Positions 5,895 to 6,376 of a DNA stretch of 6,376 nucleotides are shown piece after piece (position 1 is the first letter of the stretch; each line of letters starts with the position of its first letter). A model generated the notes under the pieces. It had not been told where the DNA came from. It saw only the letters and a list, made by a program, of their open reading frames with translations, and did no database searches. The stretch lies in NCBI GenBank assembly GCA_013698055.1, contig JACCVS010000561.1:1-6376 (forward strand), given 5' to 3'. The position numbers and the translations under genes were made by a program. This DNA comes from Acidobacteriota bacterium (lineage in GTDB: Bacteria > Acidobacteriota > Blastocatellia > Pyrinomonadales > Pyrinomonadaceae).

Positions 5895-6376
5895 ATGAGC
5901 GAATTGATTACCGAAAACGCACCTCCCGCAGGCTTAGCCATAGAAGAGAAAAATTCGCTTGACGCACGACTCAAGGAGTTTCGCTCTTTGAGCGCGGAAA
6001 TCGTTGATCTCTTCTATACGCAAACTCTCTCGCCGGACACCATCAGCACACCGGCAGAAGTTTGTGAAGCCTTCTCAAGCATGATCCTGCGTCACTGGGA
6101 TTTGTGCTGCATCGTTATTTACCTGCGCGACGAAGACGGTCACTTGCGCGAAAGCGCCATCCATTCGCATGAGCACTTTGACGAAGCGAAGGCGCGCGCA
6201 GTTGGCGAGCAGTTTGCATCCGCAGTTGAACGAAAGGGAAGCGAGATACAGGCGTGGCTGGATGAAAATAACGATGAAGAAGTGGGAGATGCGGAGAAGC
6301 TTTTGCGCGGTAAGCTCGAAGAGACAGGATTACATGCGGGCGTCGCCGTGCCGATTCACGCGCGCGGAATTCTTGT
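5895..6376 (+). CDS. GAF-domain protein, N-terminal part only (runs off the window)
   Basis: The reading frame from ATG at 5895 stays open for 160 codons to the window end, beginning MSELITENAPPAGLAIEEKN. Residues 20-45 form a charged, probably helical segment. From about residue 52 the pattern fits a GAF small-molecule-binding or signalling domain: PAEVCEAFSSMIL helix (53-65), DLCCIVIYLRDEDGHL strands (69-84), and TGLHAGVAVPIHARGIL (144-160), the typical late GAF strand pair before the invariant-glycine turn. The missing C-terminal part probably carries an output such as histidine kinase, GGDEF or phosphatase, but none can be seen. No Shine-Dalgarno sequence is evident before the ATG. The gene is divergent from the DnaJ gene and has its own candidate promoter and palindromes. 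Confidence 0.85.
   Translation, partial: MSELITENAPPAGLAIEEKNSLDARLKEFRSLSAEIVDLFYTQTLSPDTISTPAEVCEAFSSMILRHWDLCCIVIYLRDEDGHLRESAIHSHEHFDEAKARAVGEQFASAVERKGSEIQAWLDENNDEEVGDAEKLLRGKLEETGLHAGVAVPIHARGIL

Overview
The window carries five protein genes. It looks like chromosomal DNA of an Acidobacteriota-type soil or environmental bacterium, possibly class Blastocatellia. That guess rests on moderate GC, the combination of SpoIIE-type phosphatase, PATAN/DUF4388-DnaJ-TPR and HD-GYP-like proteins, and spacers full of dispersed short-repeat DNA (TGGTCAG heptamers, GGAGCCT-type units, and a GCAGGG/CCCTGC hairpin). It is inference from style, not from a marker gene.

Layout. A forward gene (9-2222, possibly cut at its 5' end) encodes a four-helix membrane protein: extracytoplasmic sensor region, HAMP domain, and a cytoplasmic SpoIIE/RsbU-type PP2C phosphatase. 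It converges on a reverse-strand cluster across 30 bp holding a small hairpin. The cluster, in transcription order, is: a 533-residue PATAN-DnaJ-TPR protein (5563-3962), an HD-GYP-like phosphohydrolase protein (3873-3187), and a 306-residue protein of uncertain function that looks like a D12-class adenine methyltransferase without its catalytic motif (3173-2253). A 331-bp divergent spacer follows (5564-5894), then a forward gene (5895 to beyond the window end) that begins a GAF-domain protein missing its C-terminal part.

The common theme is signal transduction: serine phosphatase output, possible cyclic-dinucleotide turnover, a PATAN/TPR scaffold, and a GAF sensor. No direct partnership is shown by the sequence. 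No transposase, integrase, CRISPR array, tRNA or rRNA was seen.

The most unusual material is non-coding. A heptamer-phased inverted repeat with 30-nt arms (one mismatch) touches the stop codon of the DnaJ gene, and a degraded relative lies upstream of the same gene. A different repeat block has been read into the HD-GYP-like gene and supplies its last two dozen codons. The GAF gene has a good promoter overlapped by a perfect odd palindrome, with a second perfect palindrome in its leader. I did not find a convincing new multi-gene system. The best leads are these repeats, the methyltransferase-like protein and the operator-like palindrome.
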